Of a DNA stretch of 64,000 nt, positions 25,354 to 38,140 are shown in pieces. Numbering within the stretch: position 1 is the stretch's first letter; each line of letters starts with the position of its first letter. Position numbers and translations under genes: made by a program. The notes beneath the pieces were generated by a model. That model was not told the origin of the DNA. It did no database searches and saw nothing but the letters and a program-made list of their open reading frames with translations. Source of the stretch: Halichoerus grypus (lineage: Eukaryota > Chordata > Mammalia > Carnivora > Phocidae); assembly GCF_964656455.1 (NCBI RefSeq), contig NC_135722.1, positions 93,429,313 to 93,493,312 on the forward strand, in the 5' to 3' direction.

Positions 25354-25589
25354 TTATTTATTTTATTATTTGTAAAAGATTTATTTATCAGGAGAGAGAG
25401 AGAGAGAGAGCGAGTATGAGTGAGCCAGGGTGGGCAGGGGAGGGGGAGAAGGGAAAAAAAAAAATCTCAAGGAGACTCCCCGCTGAGTGCAGAATCTATG
25501 CAGGGTTCAATCTCAGGACCTTGAGACAGTGACCTGAGCGAAAATCAAGAGTCTGATGCCTAAAGGACTGAGCCACCTAGGCACCCCAA
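25354..25589 (-). mobile_element. Carnivore SINE
   Basis: Reverse copy with GA-repeat stretch. Flanks AGAATTTCCTGCCTT and AGAATTTCCTGTCTT differ at one base. Confidence 0.92.
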
Positions 25590-25654
25590 AGAATTTCCTG
25601 TCTTCTAAATGCCTGATATTGACAGCATTGTAATTGCAAGGTAGCTGTGATGTC

Positions 25655-25832
25655 ATGAAAGGCAGTGGAAGGACAGGCCTTGAAACGTGGGTCCCAGTCC
25701 AGATTTTGCCACTGACCGGCTGTGTGTACTTGGGTGAATCTCTTCACCACCCTAGGCCTTGGATTCCTCCTTTGGACAATAAGGGGAATAGGCTGTACTT
25801 TAGGAGCCCTGCAGCTCTGAGAACCCATAGTT
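25655..25832 (+). mobile_element. MIR SINE
   Basis: CAGATTTTGCCACTGACCGG, CTGTGTGTACTTGGGTGAAT and TTGGACAATAAGGGGAATA follow the MIR order. Confidence 0.75.
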
Positions 25833-27469
25833 TTATTAATTGGATTACATCCATCATGCAAAATTCAGCAATGGTATGTAAGAATTGGAAAAAGCATTCA
25901 TTTTAAATTCAGTATATTAAAAATGTGTAATAATTAAAGCTTTCTCTATTTTCACACTTGCCAGGGAGTAGAAATAATGACTACAGTTAAGGTCATGGAT
26001 TAAACTATTCCTTTAATAGCTTGCTTACAATCCTCTTAACCGTCTTGATAACCTTACAGGATTGTAGGTGATGTAACTTTAAATGATGCTTGGGGAGGTT
26101 TTTGATCTCACTCTTTATTTACTAATTTAACACCATAAGCATCCCAATTTTGAAATAAGCTGGAAAGGAACTAGCGGTTGTCTCTGAGGGCATTACACCC
26201 CAGGGCACTGTGGCTTTAGCATTTCTGGCGGGGACTCTGCCTTTAATGGACACAATCTATGCCCACGCACACACTTGACTTCTGTCTGACTGCTCATCTG
26301 TTGTGATGGCGCCGTGCCTGCCCTGAGGATTGCACCAGGGTTTAACGACGCGGAGTGTGAGAGCAAATGGATGCACAGACAACAGAAATGACTAACGCCT
26401 GCAACAGAAAGTCACTTCTCCGATATAACCATTCCCATGTGATCAGAAATAACTAAAATGCTAGCAGCCATCCCCAAAATACTGTGTGAAACCCCTAGAG
26501 TAAGGGGGTAGTGTAATGTACGTGAAGGGGTTGGCCCACCCAGGGCCTTAAACTGAAAATCTATCTGGTAAAGTCCGTAAAAATCAACATGGACGAATGT
26601 TTCTAGGCACCAACAGGGATGAAAGTGGGCTCCTGGAAACTCTCACAGTGTTCTTAGAATACTAGACTGTTAAACATGCCCTCAGGTGTCATCTTTATTC
26701 TCCTAACCACTGCAAACCAACAACAACAACAAAACAAACACAGTCTACGACACCCGTGCGAGAAAGGTCTGCCGTCAGCTTCATATTCCCAATGTGTTCC
26801 ACAAAACAGTCTGGGAATTGTGCGGGGAAATGAAAATGCTGAGTTTTGGTCTTTACTCAGTTTCTCTTTACCCACTCACTGTTTCGGTTCTCCAGTACTG
26901 CTATTTGAACCTCCACCTGATTCTTGTACTATTAATCAGAAATAATATATATAAAAGCATTTGAGAGGAAGATCTTAGACCACCACAACACAATACAAAT
27001 GCGGATTATTATTACTGAGTCCCTTTCTTATTTTTAGACAATTCTGAGCATAACAATTTAAGAATGCCTCATTGTGCCTTGACTCCTGCCCAGTAATTTC
27101 TCGCACAAGGTGGTTTATTAGAATATGGGATCTCTGGTGAAGGTTATTATTCCCAGATGATGTGAAAGACATCTACAGACCTTAATGAATGAACACATCT
27201 CTCTTTCCCAGGAGCGGTGCTGGGGAATATAGACACCTATGACCCTGCTGCCCAAAGCAAAACACGATTAATGTTGGTTTATTCCCAAGGCAGAGTATCC
27301 TTTAAAAACTTTTATTACTTTACCTAAAACGTATAATTTTCCTTGTATATTTCCTCTGGCCTCAGTTTAGTCCATATCGAAATTGTTACGGCTTTAATTT
27401 TTGCTAGATCGTAAAACTGAATCCTTTATCAGATCAGCCATGATCACCTACCTAGATAACTTCTAATTA

Positions 27470-27672
27470 GAGGCTCAGGTTCTGGTTAGGGGAGCATACT
27501 TTCAGTTCAATTTCTGGCTCTGGCCCTAAGTAACTGCATAAACCTTCACAACTGTCAGAGCCTTGGTTCCTTGTCTGCAAAATAGGGGTAATAATACATA
27601 AGAGGCTCTTGTAAGGATAAATAAGATAGTATATATAAAGCAAATAGTTCTACAAATGGTAGCTGATTACAT
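27470..27672 (+). mobile_element. MIR SINE
   Basis: CTTGGTTCCTTGTCTGCAAA, ATAGGGGTAATAATACATAA and the MIR 3' end are recognisable. Confidence 0.78.
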
Positions 27673-28892
27673 TTAAGTATTCTTATTAAACACATATACT
27701 AGGTACTGTACTGCTGCCCTCTGATTTTGTTTTTTTTTTTTTTTAAACATATAAGGTTTCAGAGGCCCCAGGACTGAAGAGGTTATTTCTAATGCTCGAG
27801 GAATTACATTGATCTCTTTCTTTGCCAGCGCCGAGTATCCTAAGGCTAGTTGTGGAGTGGGGTTTAAGGATTATCACGTGGAGATCCTCTCTCCACTCTT
27901 GATTCACTCACCGTAGTCAATGCTGCTCCAATTTCCATTAAGTAAAAGGTTTTCTCTAATCCATATACATTGAACTATGGCTTGACTTTGTTGAGATACA
28001 AGAGAGTAATTGCTTTGAGGAGGTTCTAGTAACATCAAAACAGAAGAGTAGGGCTCAAGTGATTTGTCAGGCAGCTTTTAAAATATAACAGCAAGAAGAA
28101 AGAGGTTTTTCATGGTTTTAAGGCAAGGCTTTGACTAATTTTTTTGAACTACAATTCCCAGAATGCCATCTACCTTGTAAAAATGAAAGCCTACTTGAAT
28201 TTCACATTGAGAGTCTGAGATCGATTTGTCTGTTTCACGGCTAGTAAACTACTCAGAGCCAAGCAACAATGCACATAGGAAAGGTTTCCAAGACTTAAGT
28301 GAAGGAGGCCAATAACTAACCTGAATAATATTTTTGAGGCATTATTTGGCTAAAGGCTTCCGTTCTGTTTTCCTTTGTAGTGGAGAACTGGTCGTCCCAA
28401 CATTCGGTGTCTCAAGCACTACACCGCCAGATAATCACTAGGGGTCAAAGCCATTCTAACCCCGAGGATGATAGTCTTGTCATTAAAGATTTGTAAGGCA
28501 AATCAGTCTAAGGAAAACAGCAATATTTATGGATCTCTGAATCAGAAGACGAAGGCCCTAACCATAATTTTGATTTCTATAAGTACTTTTCTTGATTTTG
28601 AAATATATTGAGTGGCATTTACATTGTCCTTGGGTAAAGAGCAAGGGGTAAAGTCTGCTTCCTGAGCACTGGACTCAAAGAGGAAAAACTCAACTTTGGG
28701 GAAATGAGGTCCCTTAATGGATCTTTGCTTTGTTCTCCACAGGCCAGAATGCCTATCTACTGCAAAACATCTTTCCTCTGCCCTCATTTCTGGAAAAAGA
28801 AAAAAACAAAAAACAAAAAACAGCAGTAAAACTACTACCGTTTATTACCTAAGAGACTCTGACTCTCTTACATCAGAGCTATGACAAAAACA

Positions 28893-29125
28893 CGGCTTAG
28901 GGTGTAGAGTCAGACTGCATGAGTTCTCTGCTCCACCACTCAGTCGATGTAATAAATGGGTATAAATATAACCCCTTTAAGACTCATGTATAGCCTTTAA
29001 AATGGGGATCACTATAGTGTCTCCTAACAGGGCTGCCATACAGATTAAATGAGATAATACATGTAAAGTGTTTAGCACAGGGATGGGCTCATGATAAACA
29101 CTCTATAAATGCTAGCTATTGTTAT
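28893..29125 (+). mobile_element. MIR SINE
   Basis: GGTGTAGAGTCAGACTGCAT, AAAATGGGGATCACTATAGT, TTAAATGAGATAATACATGT and GTGTTTAGCACAGGGATGGG. Confidence 0.85.
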
Positions 29126-29405
29126 GAGCACCTTAAAGTAACCTTTGGCTTCTCTTCTTCCTTCAGCCACCATATCTAATCTGTCAACAAGCCCTGTCAA
29201 TTCTTACACTCATTCTCTTCCCTCCCCAACTATAAATTACCTATGCAGTGAATGAACAAAAGATTGCTAAGAAGGATGCCCACCCACATAAGCGTACATA
29301 TTGGTTATCTCCGAGGAGGCTGATGGGGGTGGGGGGAATGGGTTTGAGAAGGGGAACAAGGAAGTTTTGTCTGTAATATTTTATGTCTATAAAAAATACA
29401 TCTGA

Positions 29406-29593
29406 GGGGTGCCTGGGTGGTGCAGTCGGTTAAGCGTCCGGCTCTTGGTTTAGGCTCAGGTCATGATCTCAGGGTCCTGGGATCGAGCCCCACATCAGGC
29501 TCTGCGATCCGTGCAGAGTCTGCTTGAGTTTCTCTCCCTCTCCCTCTGCCCCTCCCACTCATGTGTGCGCTCTCTCTAAAATAAATTAATTAA
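29406..29593 (+). mobile_element. Carnivore SINE (older subtype)
   Basis: Head GGGGTGCCTGGGTGGTGCAG, tail AAATTAATTAAAAAA. Flanks ATACATCTGA and ATATATCTGA. Confidence 0.92.
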
Positions 29594-29734
29594 AAAATAT
29601 ATATCTGAAACAAATACGGCAATAAGGGTTATATGGTGTTTTTCTCTGTACTTTTCTTTAGGTTAGAATTTTATCATCATTTACACCAACATCAACAACA
29701 AAACCACAAACATCCTCCCACAGCACTATGATGT

Positions 29735-29850
29735 TCAACAAGTTATTTGATCTCTGTTCGCCTCATTTTCCTTATCTGTGAAATGGGAAGAGCAGCATTT
29801 TTCTGGCAGGATGACAATGAAGAATTAAATGAAATTACAGATGGCCCTTT
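29735..29850 (+). mobile_element. MIR SINE fragment
   Basis: CCTCATTTTCCTTATCTGTG followed by AAATGGGAAGAGCAG. Confidence 0.75.
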
Positions 29851-30589
29851 AAAAAGAGATACTGTTGTCGTTTTAATTATGATTACCATCTGGTAGTTTC
29901 TTTGTCCATCATGAGTTTACCCTCTAATTCAGAATGCACCGGCTTGCAGGATAATCTTCCTCAAACAAGGCTTCCTCTCATGGGTCTTCCTAAGAACCTG
30001 TATTCTCTCCCCCTGGTGTAGCCAGGCCAAGCAGGGGTGACTGTCTGGCTGACGCCTTCCCTGAGCCCCTCTTCCTCCCCCAGCACTGGGGCTGCACCTT
30101 GCTCATGGCGCCTACCACCTGCACTGTACTTTGAGATCCCTAAGAAGCAAATGTGCTTGATTCTGCCCGATAATATTCGCAGTGGAAGAAATAAGGAGGG
30201 AAAACAGAAAGGAAGAAAAAGACTCAGGGCTGGGCTCTAATTCTGGCTCCTGCAGGCGCCCTTCCTATGACTGCCTTGTTGGGACGGGTTGTAGCATTCT
30301 GTGTTCAATGCCCTATCTGGGGTGTGGGCTGGTTGCACGCTCGACGGCCCCTATAATCAGGCCCCTTACGCAGTCCTCTTTCCCTACGCTCAGAACAAAT
30401 CCTCTGCCACCAAGTGGGGCTTGAACGTGTCACATGTTCACTCTTATTCGGTTCTTGTTTCCAAATTTTTACCTTCTCTCCAAAACCCTGCCTGCCCAAG
30501 TTCTAAGCCTTCTAAGAAACTTTCCTCAATATATTTTACCCATTTAAAAAAAAAAAAACCTAACACATCTATAACTTATAAAAAGCTAG

Positions 30590-30775
30590 TCACTGTTCTA
30601 CATACATTGTGTATATATTCATTTATTTTCGCCTCAAAACTCTGTGAAGTAACTATTATCCCATTTTAATGATGAGGGAACTGAGGCACAGAGAGATTAA
30701 ATGGACTTGGCCAACTCACACAGCCAGTAAGTGGCAGAACTTGAACCCCGATGGTCTGCTTTGGACTACACACTT
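30590..30775 (-). mobile_element. MIR SINE
   Basis: Reverse MIR: GATGAGGGAACTGAGGCACA, CACACAGCCAGTAAGTGGCA, GAACTTGAACCCCGATGGTC. Confidence 0.88.
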
Positions 30776-31029
30776 TGTCACCCCATGAAAACCTCTTTCT
30801 AATCAATAGCTTTTAACTTCTTCCATACTGTGTCATATAATTTTTTCATTAAAATTGAGTAATGCACTAATTTATATTCTCTTATATTATTTGGTAGCTC
30901 ATAGCATAATGTTAACAACCCATAAATACTGATTATTAGAAATTAAATCTTTATATGATTATGTAAGCTGTGGGAGGTAGACCTTCATAAGCTCAGGTAG
31001 GATTGTACTCCCAGAATGTATTTACTGAC

Positions 31030-31190
31030 ACTGATAGCAGTCCTGGGAGATGGACAGGCCAGATCAATTTGACAGGTGAGAAAAGTGAGCCACAAAAGAG
31101 TTAAGTGACTTATTCCGAATTATACACTAAACAGCAGTGCCTGGACCAAATCAACACCACCTGATTCTAAGTCATGGCACTTTTTTAGAG
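31030..31190 (-). mobile_element. MIR SINE fragment
   Basis: Reverse MIR, decayed: GACAGGTGAGAAAAGTGAGC, GAGTTAAGTGACTTATTCCG. It lies about 320 bases downstream of the JHY exon donor. Confidence 0.65.
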
Positions 31191-31504
31191 CAGGCTTTCT
31201 GGAATCTCTCCGAGGTCAGGTCATAGCAGTGGAGACACTTGGAATACGGACAGGAAATAAGGAGCAGGAGGAGTGCGTACACCCTTATTAATACCTATCC
31301 TTGTCTTTTGCGTATTTTTTATTTAAAAAAAGGGCGTGGCAAAAAGCCTGGCTTTAAGCTGTCCTTAGGCGCTTGGGAGCTGTCTCACACACATCACAAG
31401 GTGTTCATTACCATAGCCTGTCCTTACTGTTGCTTGTGATCTACTAGTGATGACTTAACTTACATTTCAGAACCCACTGTTATTGTACACAAGCCAATTC
31501 CTTA

Positions 31505-31936
<432 letters not shown>

Positions 31937-34651
31937 CTAAAAAAAAAAATTGTATTCGTGTCACTTTGTGACTACAGAATTCTCTTTAATTTCAATGTTA
32001 ATCAAACATTTAAGTGAGCAGAACCCTGTTGCATTATCTGCAGCCTTTTGTATGTACCCTTTTGTATGGGGAAGGTCTATTGGAAAAACTACTGTGTTCT
32101 CTCTACAGAAACACATCTGATGTAGAGTTCATAAACAGCCTGAGTAATCAAATACAGCTTTATTAAGGAAATCAAATGGCTGGATTCCTTTTTCTACCTT
32201 CCAAGGGCCTATTACAGACAAGCCTGGACAAAGCTAAATGGTTAATTATGGATGGTACTTTGATGGCTTTATTTCAAATACCCAGGGCACCAATACAAAT
32301 ATGCCATGTTCAGGAGTATTCATGAATAGAGTAAAACAGGTTCAGGGTCTACTGTTTGAAAAGTAAAGGAGAGAGCAGGGAAGAGCATGGTCTCCATAGT
32401 TGGAACTATAAAGAGGGAAGCTGTTTTGTACCTGGATCTATATCGGCTGGTTTCATCATTTAGAAGGCATTTTGGTCCCCCGGTTGCCACTAGGTAGGAA
32501 TAAGTAATTTAGGTGGACATTACGTGGAGATCAATCTCAGCTCAGTATATAAAAAAAAGAACGATGATTAAAACTGTTTAACGCAAAATTTGGAGGCTTT
32601 GTGCATTCTGCCACTGAGTGATTCATGGCAGAGGCTGGATGTCTCCCTACTTGAAAGGGATGCTGGCCTCGAGAATATTGCGTGGGTGGGAGATTGGCCT
32701 GAGTAACAGCTAGGGTCCCTTCTAACTCGCTTAAGTGTGTGATTCCAAGTGAGCCTTCCTTGTCTCAGAGGGCTGCCATAAAGACCCATGAGATGGTTTA
32801 TGGAAAGGGTGCTCTAAGTTCGTATCACATTGAAAGGAGATGATGATTTTGGATTGTGCTTCCTTTCATCTCTCCCTAGCATTTCTATTTTGCTCAGTCT
32901 TCTATCTCACTGCCTTTATGCCATTTTTTTTTTCTGTAGGTCAGACAACAGAAACTTTTACCATCAGAGATTCCAGGGCTTGCTCTTGTTCTTTTGGCAA
33001 ATGCTAGCTTTTTTTTTTAATTTTTTAAAAAAAAATTTTTTTTTTTTTAAGATTTTATTTATTTGCAAGAGAGAGAATGAGAGACAGAGAGCATGAGAGG
33101 AAGGAGGGTCAGAGGGAGAAGCAGACTCCCTGCTGAGCAGGGAGCCCGATGCGGGACTCGATCCCGGGACTCCAGGATCATGACCTGAGCCGAAGGCAGT
33201 TGCTTAACCAACTGAGCCACCCAGGTGCCCGGCAAATGCTAGCTTTAATTAAATAACACAAACTTATTCCTATTCCTGACACTGCTAATAATGTTGACCT
33301 CGTTGCTAACACCATCAACACCTCAGAGGAAAGTACCTTAACAAACAAAATAGACGAAAGGTAGCCTTCAGATTTAAATGCATATGAAGTGGTTTTCTTT
33401 TTAATTCAAAATTCCCCAAGCTGGTGTTATAAATATAAATAATATATTATTGTTTAACCATACAGACTGTTATATCATCTTATTTTAAAAATACATAGTG
33501 TGCCCTATCTTATTTTAATACTGACAAGTAGATTAACTCTTGCTTTTTATGGAGTTTTTAGAAAGCAGCAAATCTACCAAGTACTAACTAACATTTTAAC
33601 AGAAACAGTTTGTATAAACATCTGTAAGAGTTTTACTGGGTGAGTTTAAGTCACTGTACATGGGATTGTTAAAGACAAAGCTTAAAATAATCATTCTATC
33701 TCAATTTGGAATTGCTCATGAAATCATTCAGTACCCTCAATTGTTCTTCTTAAGTGAGATGGACTAAGGTTTCCTAGAGTTAATGAATAAAAAAAAGTCC
33801 ATAGAAGATTATTTTGGTGTAATTAATGAAATCTGCAATAGTGCAGAGAATAGAAAGCCGAACACCAGCAAAGCTGGGGCTTTGGTGGAGGCCTGATCTT
33901 ATAAAGGCATGAGATTAAAGAAGGAAAAGCTGGTATCTCGAATAAATTAGCAAGTAGGCATTTTAAATGTCATGAATGTGGCTCCCTAGTGGCACAATTG
34001 TTTTTCACTGAAATTTCGGACCTAGAGAGGCTGACAACCTCGTTACAAAAGTAAACAAGGCAGACTGGGATATTGCCAATGGTATCCAGGCACTAAGACG
34101 CGGCAGTTCCCTAGGGTTCCCTTCAAGACCTTGGGTCTCCTCCTCTAGTACTGGGAGGAACGAATTTCCGTCTGTAGGTGAAAAGGTACCCTGCTCGCTC
34201 TGGCCAAGATGAAAGAGAAAAAGTTGCCCTGTTGTGGAACAGCCCGGAAGCTGCCCACAAGGGACGATCGGTTTGTTTTCTCTCTTTGCCTCTTTTCTGA
34301 TGGACAAGACCCGGCAGCAAAGGCATCTTAAGGTCAAGGAGGTGACAGGTCCCTGGGGGCGGGGGTGGGGAGGGAGTCTGTTGCCCTGGGCGGTTCTTTA
34401 TCAACAGAGGACAGGGCTGCTCTGGGAGTCTGGGCACTAAAGCCTCTCCAGGTGCCAGTTCCTGGGCCCTCGTCCCTGCCTTGCCACGGTCCCCCACTTC
34501 CTGCCCGGGCCCCAAATGCTGTCCGGCGCGGGCTCGTTGGGGTTCTCCTGGTCCTGATCCAGTTTCCTCCTGTCCCCACCCCCAGTCCCAGTCCTTCCCA
34601 TTTCCCTCCCCCGGCGCGCGCACCCTCGTTCAGGAGGCAACCGCCTGTCAC
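31937..34651 (-). other. JHY: JHY intron 1 (inferred)
   Basis: Mostly unique sequence with one SINE. Repeat-free AT-rich parts are 31940-32990 and 33250-34000. The right border depends on the candidate exon-1 donor at 34652. Confidence 0.5.
33012..33230 (-). mobile_element. Carnivore SINE
   Basis: Reverse copy in JHY intron 1; 16-base target duplication GGCAAATGCTAGCTTT (32996-33011, 33231-33246). Long T/A-rich tail. Confidence 0.95.
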
Positions 34652-34900
34652 CTGCCCAGTGCTCCTCGGCGACCGTGACCCCTGCAGCCCGCATCCTCCT
34701 GAGCCGCCACCACCCGACCTCCCTCCTGCCGCCCCGCCCCGCCCGCGTGGCAGGTGCTGCCTTGGAGACCGTGGCCAACAGAGCGCGCCCGGGGCTCCGC
34801 TCAGGGGGCGGGGCTCCGCTCAGGGGGCGGGGCCAGCGCGGAGGCGTTTCCTGCCCCGGCAGAGGGGGTGGGACTGGTTGTGATGACAGCGTTCGAGGAC
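34430..34900 (-). promoter_or_regulatory. JHY: CpG-rich promoter region, probably of JHY
   Basis: This is the only long GC- and CpG-rich unique tract in the window. It carries several GC boxes (GGGGCGGGG at about 34804 and 34823, CCCCGCCCCGCCC near 34733), GCGCGC clusters and no repeat. It lies 2.5 kb upstream of the first coding exon of JHY, where a non-coding first exon is expected. A candidate donor on the minus strand, GGGCAG then GTGACA, ends at 34652, so exon 1 could run from about 34860 to 34652. Half-sites GTTGCC (34381) and GGCAAC (34637) resemble RFX X-box halves, which would suit a cilium gene, but no full X-box is seen. Confidence 0.7.
34794..34831. repeat. Tandem duplication of a GC-box unit
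   Basis: A 19-base unit (GCTCCGCTCAGGGGGCGGG) is repeated twice head to tail inside the CpG-rich promoter region. Each copy contains one Sp1/KLF-type GC box, so the duplication doubles the box at 19-base spacing. Confidence 0.85.
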
Positions 34901-34944
34901 GGGGAGCTCTGGGCCAGGCTGCTGTAGGGCCACCCTGACTTCCC

Positions 34945-35960
34945 ATCTTTGGAAAGCAAGGAAAGGCAGGCCACTGAGTGGGAGGAGATACTTGCGACAA
35001 ATACTGCTAGGGTAGGCAAAGGACTCCTACAAATCAAGAGAGAAAATCCAGTGAAAGAACGGGTAAATGACTTGGACAGGAATATTACAAAAGAAATCCA
35101 AATGGCGGATAAATATTTGTTTTTGATTGAAAAGGTGCTTAATTCATTAATAATCAGAAGAGGGCAAATTAAAACCATAGTGGATATCTGTGACTCCGTA
35201 CTCACCAGATGGGCATAAGTCAAAATATCTGACTGCGCCCAGGGTAGGGGAGGATGCAAAGCAAAGAACCCTCATGTGCTACAGAGGGGAATGTGAAGTG
35301 GCGCAGCCACTTTGGCGAATCGTTCGAGGTTAGCTGGGATATATATATATCCTATGACTCAGCAATTTCACTTTTAGGTGTCTAGCCCCCAAACTTATGC
35401 ACCCAACTGAAAATAACTGAAACATCCATCAACAATAGAACAGTTAATTAAAATGTGATATTCCATACCCTGGCCTACTATACAATAAGGTCAATGAATG
35501 AAATACAGCAACAACACAGAGAGATCTTAACGCCTCCGCCTCCTGGTTTCAGCTTAGGTCCTGATCTCAGAGTTGTGAGATGGAGCCTGCGTCGGGCTCT
35601 GTGCTCAGTGAGGAGTCTGTTTATGTTGCTCTTCCCCTCTCCCTTTGCCCCTCTTCCCTGCTCAGGCTCTCTGTCTCTCTCAAATAAGTAAATCTTTTTA
35701 AAAAAATGTTGAGGAAAAAATCCCTCAAAATACATATTGTATGATTTTATATATAAAAATTATAAACAGGAAAATTTAAACTGTACTATATATGGATGTA
35801 CAGTTAATGGAGAGAACTATGAAAAGAAGCAAAGTAGTGATTGTCATAAAGTTAGGATTGTGATTAGCTCTGGCCTGCATGCGGGGGGGGGGCGGCGTTG
35901 GCAGAGTGTTTGTGCGATTGTATTTCCTGACTTTTAATGCTGGTTACATAGATAACTCAT
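34945..35960 (+). mobile_element. Old L1 ORF2 3' end and 3'UTR, split by a SINE
   Basis: An 89-codon open stretch (34949-35218) carries the L1 ORF2 C-terminal pattern (ITKEIQMADKY) followed by TAYDSAISLLG-like sequence near 35354 (CCTATGACTCAGCAATTTCA). A 5'-truncated SINE splits it at 35527-35707, after which 3'UTR-like sequence resumes (ATATTGTATGATTTTATATA). It begins about 45 bases upstream of the JHY CpG region. Confidence 0.75.
35527..35707 (+). mobile_element. Carnivore SINE, 5' truncated
   Basis: Begins mid-element (GCCTCCTGGTTTCAGCTTAG); keeps CTCAGTGAGGAGTCTG and the AAATAAGTAAATC tail. Splits an old L1. Confidence 0.85.
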
Positions 35961-37134
35961 TTTATAACAGTTCAATAAGCTTTATTTACATTCATGTATA
36001 TCTATATAGAATATTTCACTACCTTTAAAGAAGAGTAAAAAAAAAAAGTGTTGGGAATTATATTCACATTAAAATAGCATTAAAACCACAAGTAGATTTG
36101 AATAACTAGCTGCAAAGAGGGAAGAATGATTCCAGTTGCCTCATTCATGATAGGAAACTGAGAATTGGAAAATATCTTTACTACTCAATTTTACTATTTT
36201 TTATTTTGTTTTTTATTCGAATTAGATATTTTTTTAAAAACTTCTTTGACAGCAGGTACCTTGTCTTATGAGAATACAACAGAACCTCAATGTTAAGAAA
36301 TGAAAGCAAGGTAGCCAAAAGCATTGGTGCTGTTCTGCCCAGCATATTATACAGATTGACATTAGAGCTACTGCGAGTGTGCAAACCAAGCCCAGGCAGA
36401 AGGATTTGTTCCCCACAGCAGCTTCTGGAATATGTTATGGAGTTGTTGCTGAGTCATTCCCTTGTCTGCCTCCTCATCTGCTGGTCTGTGGAAACAGATG
36501 CTGTGGTTCTTCAGACCCGTGAGGTGCTTTCTGCACTATCTAGAAAAGATTTTATGCTGCTTTTCTGCAAATGATATTTCCTATGAGATTCAGGAATCTA
36601 CCAATCCAGCAGCTACTTTCAGAGACTAGTCACACCCAGAACATGGGACACCCTGAGCCTGATTTTCCTCCTTCCTCCTCTGTAACAGCTGTCCTGATTA
36701 TTCTGATTTAAAGCAACTAAAGGCTGAAAGAATAGTCACGATTGGCAGTTGGGGTCCAGTCAGGAGACAGAAGCCACACCAAGTTATTTTAACAGAAATG
36801 ATCTCATGTGAAGATTTATGAACTGAAACATTGAAAGGAGAACAGGAGTATCGCCTGGAAGGAAGCCACCACCTGCCCTGTTTCTAGGAGAACCCTAGGA
36901 AGAGTTTGGAATTATTAAACTTGACAAGCTTGGAGGAAGGGGCCAGAGCAGGGATCCAGGCCTCCAAGGAGGAAATATAAAGCTGATGAGTGCTGGTGTC
37001 TGAAAAGGGGTGATGAGGCTGGTTCTGGGGACTTGGGAAAACTAGAAATCAACTGCTGTTACTGAAACAAAGAGGGAGCAAAGACGGAGCAGTCCCTTTT
37101 CCCTTTTCCCGTTTCCAGCCTTGCGGTCTCCCTC

Positions 37135-37151
37135 TAGTGCCCCCTATTGGC
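37135..37151 (-). promoter_or_regulatory. CTCF-like motif
   Basis: TAGTGCCCCCTATTGGC on the plus strand matches the reverse complement of the CTCF core (TAGCGCCCCCTGGTGGC) at 14 of 17 positions. It lies between the JHY promoter and CRTAM. Candidate only; judged by eye. Confidence 0.4.
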
Positions 37152-37504
37152 AGGCTTGACAAGGAGCCGGCGGGAGAAAGGCGGTGAGGAGGGTTTGCCC
37201 CCATCACAGCCGACTTTGTGGGTGTAGTTGAAGCTGAGAGACCCTGGTTTAATAAGCAGCACAGCAATATTCTCTTCTTCACAGTTCCTAAGAATTACCG
37301 CGTACAAGCAAAGCCATAAAGTGCATCGTTTTTATCAGCTGTTACGGCACTAATTATACTAAATCTATGTATGAGTAACACTTCCCAGGGTTCGCAAAGT
37401 GCTTTTCTGTGTATTACCTGTTCAGAATTAAGCTGTCAACCCGTCCCTAGCCAGAACCCAAGAAGAGTGAGAAACACAAGTAAAAAAATCATCAACATAG
37501 ATAG

Positions 37505-38140
37505 GTTAGTAATGCTGGACTGATTTGAATCCTTCTCCACCGTCCTTCATCCATCCCTGCAGCTCCCTACTTCCTACCTCCCTGTCCTGTGCTGTTACTC
37601 GTGCTCTGCTACCACAGTCTTTCCTCCACTAGTTCTCGCCTCCCGACTGCTACTCAGTCTATATGACCTTACTGAGCTTCATCTCCTGCAGGAAGAATTT
37701 TCAGATAGTCCCCCCACGCTGTCCTCATGACTCTTGACCCAGGGTAGTTCTGAGTCCAGGGGAAGATGGCAGCGTCTGGAGACATTTTTTAGTGTCATGA
37801 CTTAGGGAAGGGGCTACTGGCTTCTACTGGGGAGAGGCCAGGGATGCTGCCAAACATCCTGCAAATGAGTGGGACAGTCTCCACCACCAAAACCCAACTC
37901 CGTTCCAAAGGTTAATAGTGCTGAGGTTGACAAACCCCATGCTAGACTAATGGCCCTCGGGCTGTGGCCCCAAGCTACCCAAGTGCATGCTTCCATTGTT
38001 ACAGGAGCATACCTGTGGTATTGTATTATTTATGAGTTACTTGTTAACGATTCTGTCACCTCCTTACTCTACGATCAGCTCCTGGAGAACAAGGACTAGC
38101 ATTGTGCATGCCGCTCAATAGATGCTCAATAAATGTTGAA
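37505..38140 (+). mobile_element. L2 LINE fragments
   Basis: CT-rich L2-like sequence near 37510-37720 and a clear L2 3' end at 38060-38140 (CAGCTCCTGGAGAACAAGGA, GATGCTCAATAAATGTTGAA). The middle is poorly matched and may be a separate repeat. Confidence 0.6.

Noticed and set aside
34365..35000. Overlapping open frames of 100-190 codons on both strands
   Set aside because: They sit in the CpG-rich promoter region, are Pro/Arg/Gly-rich and match no family; open by composition.
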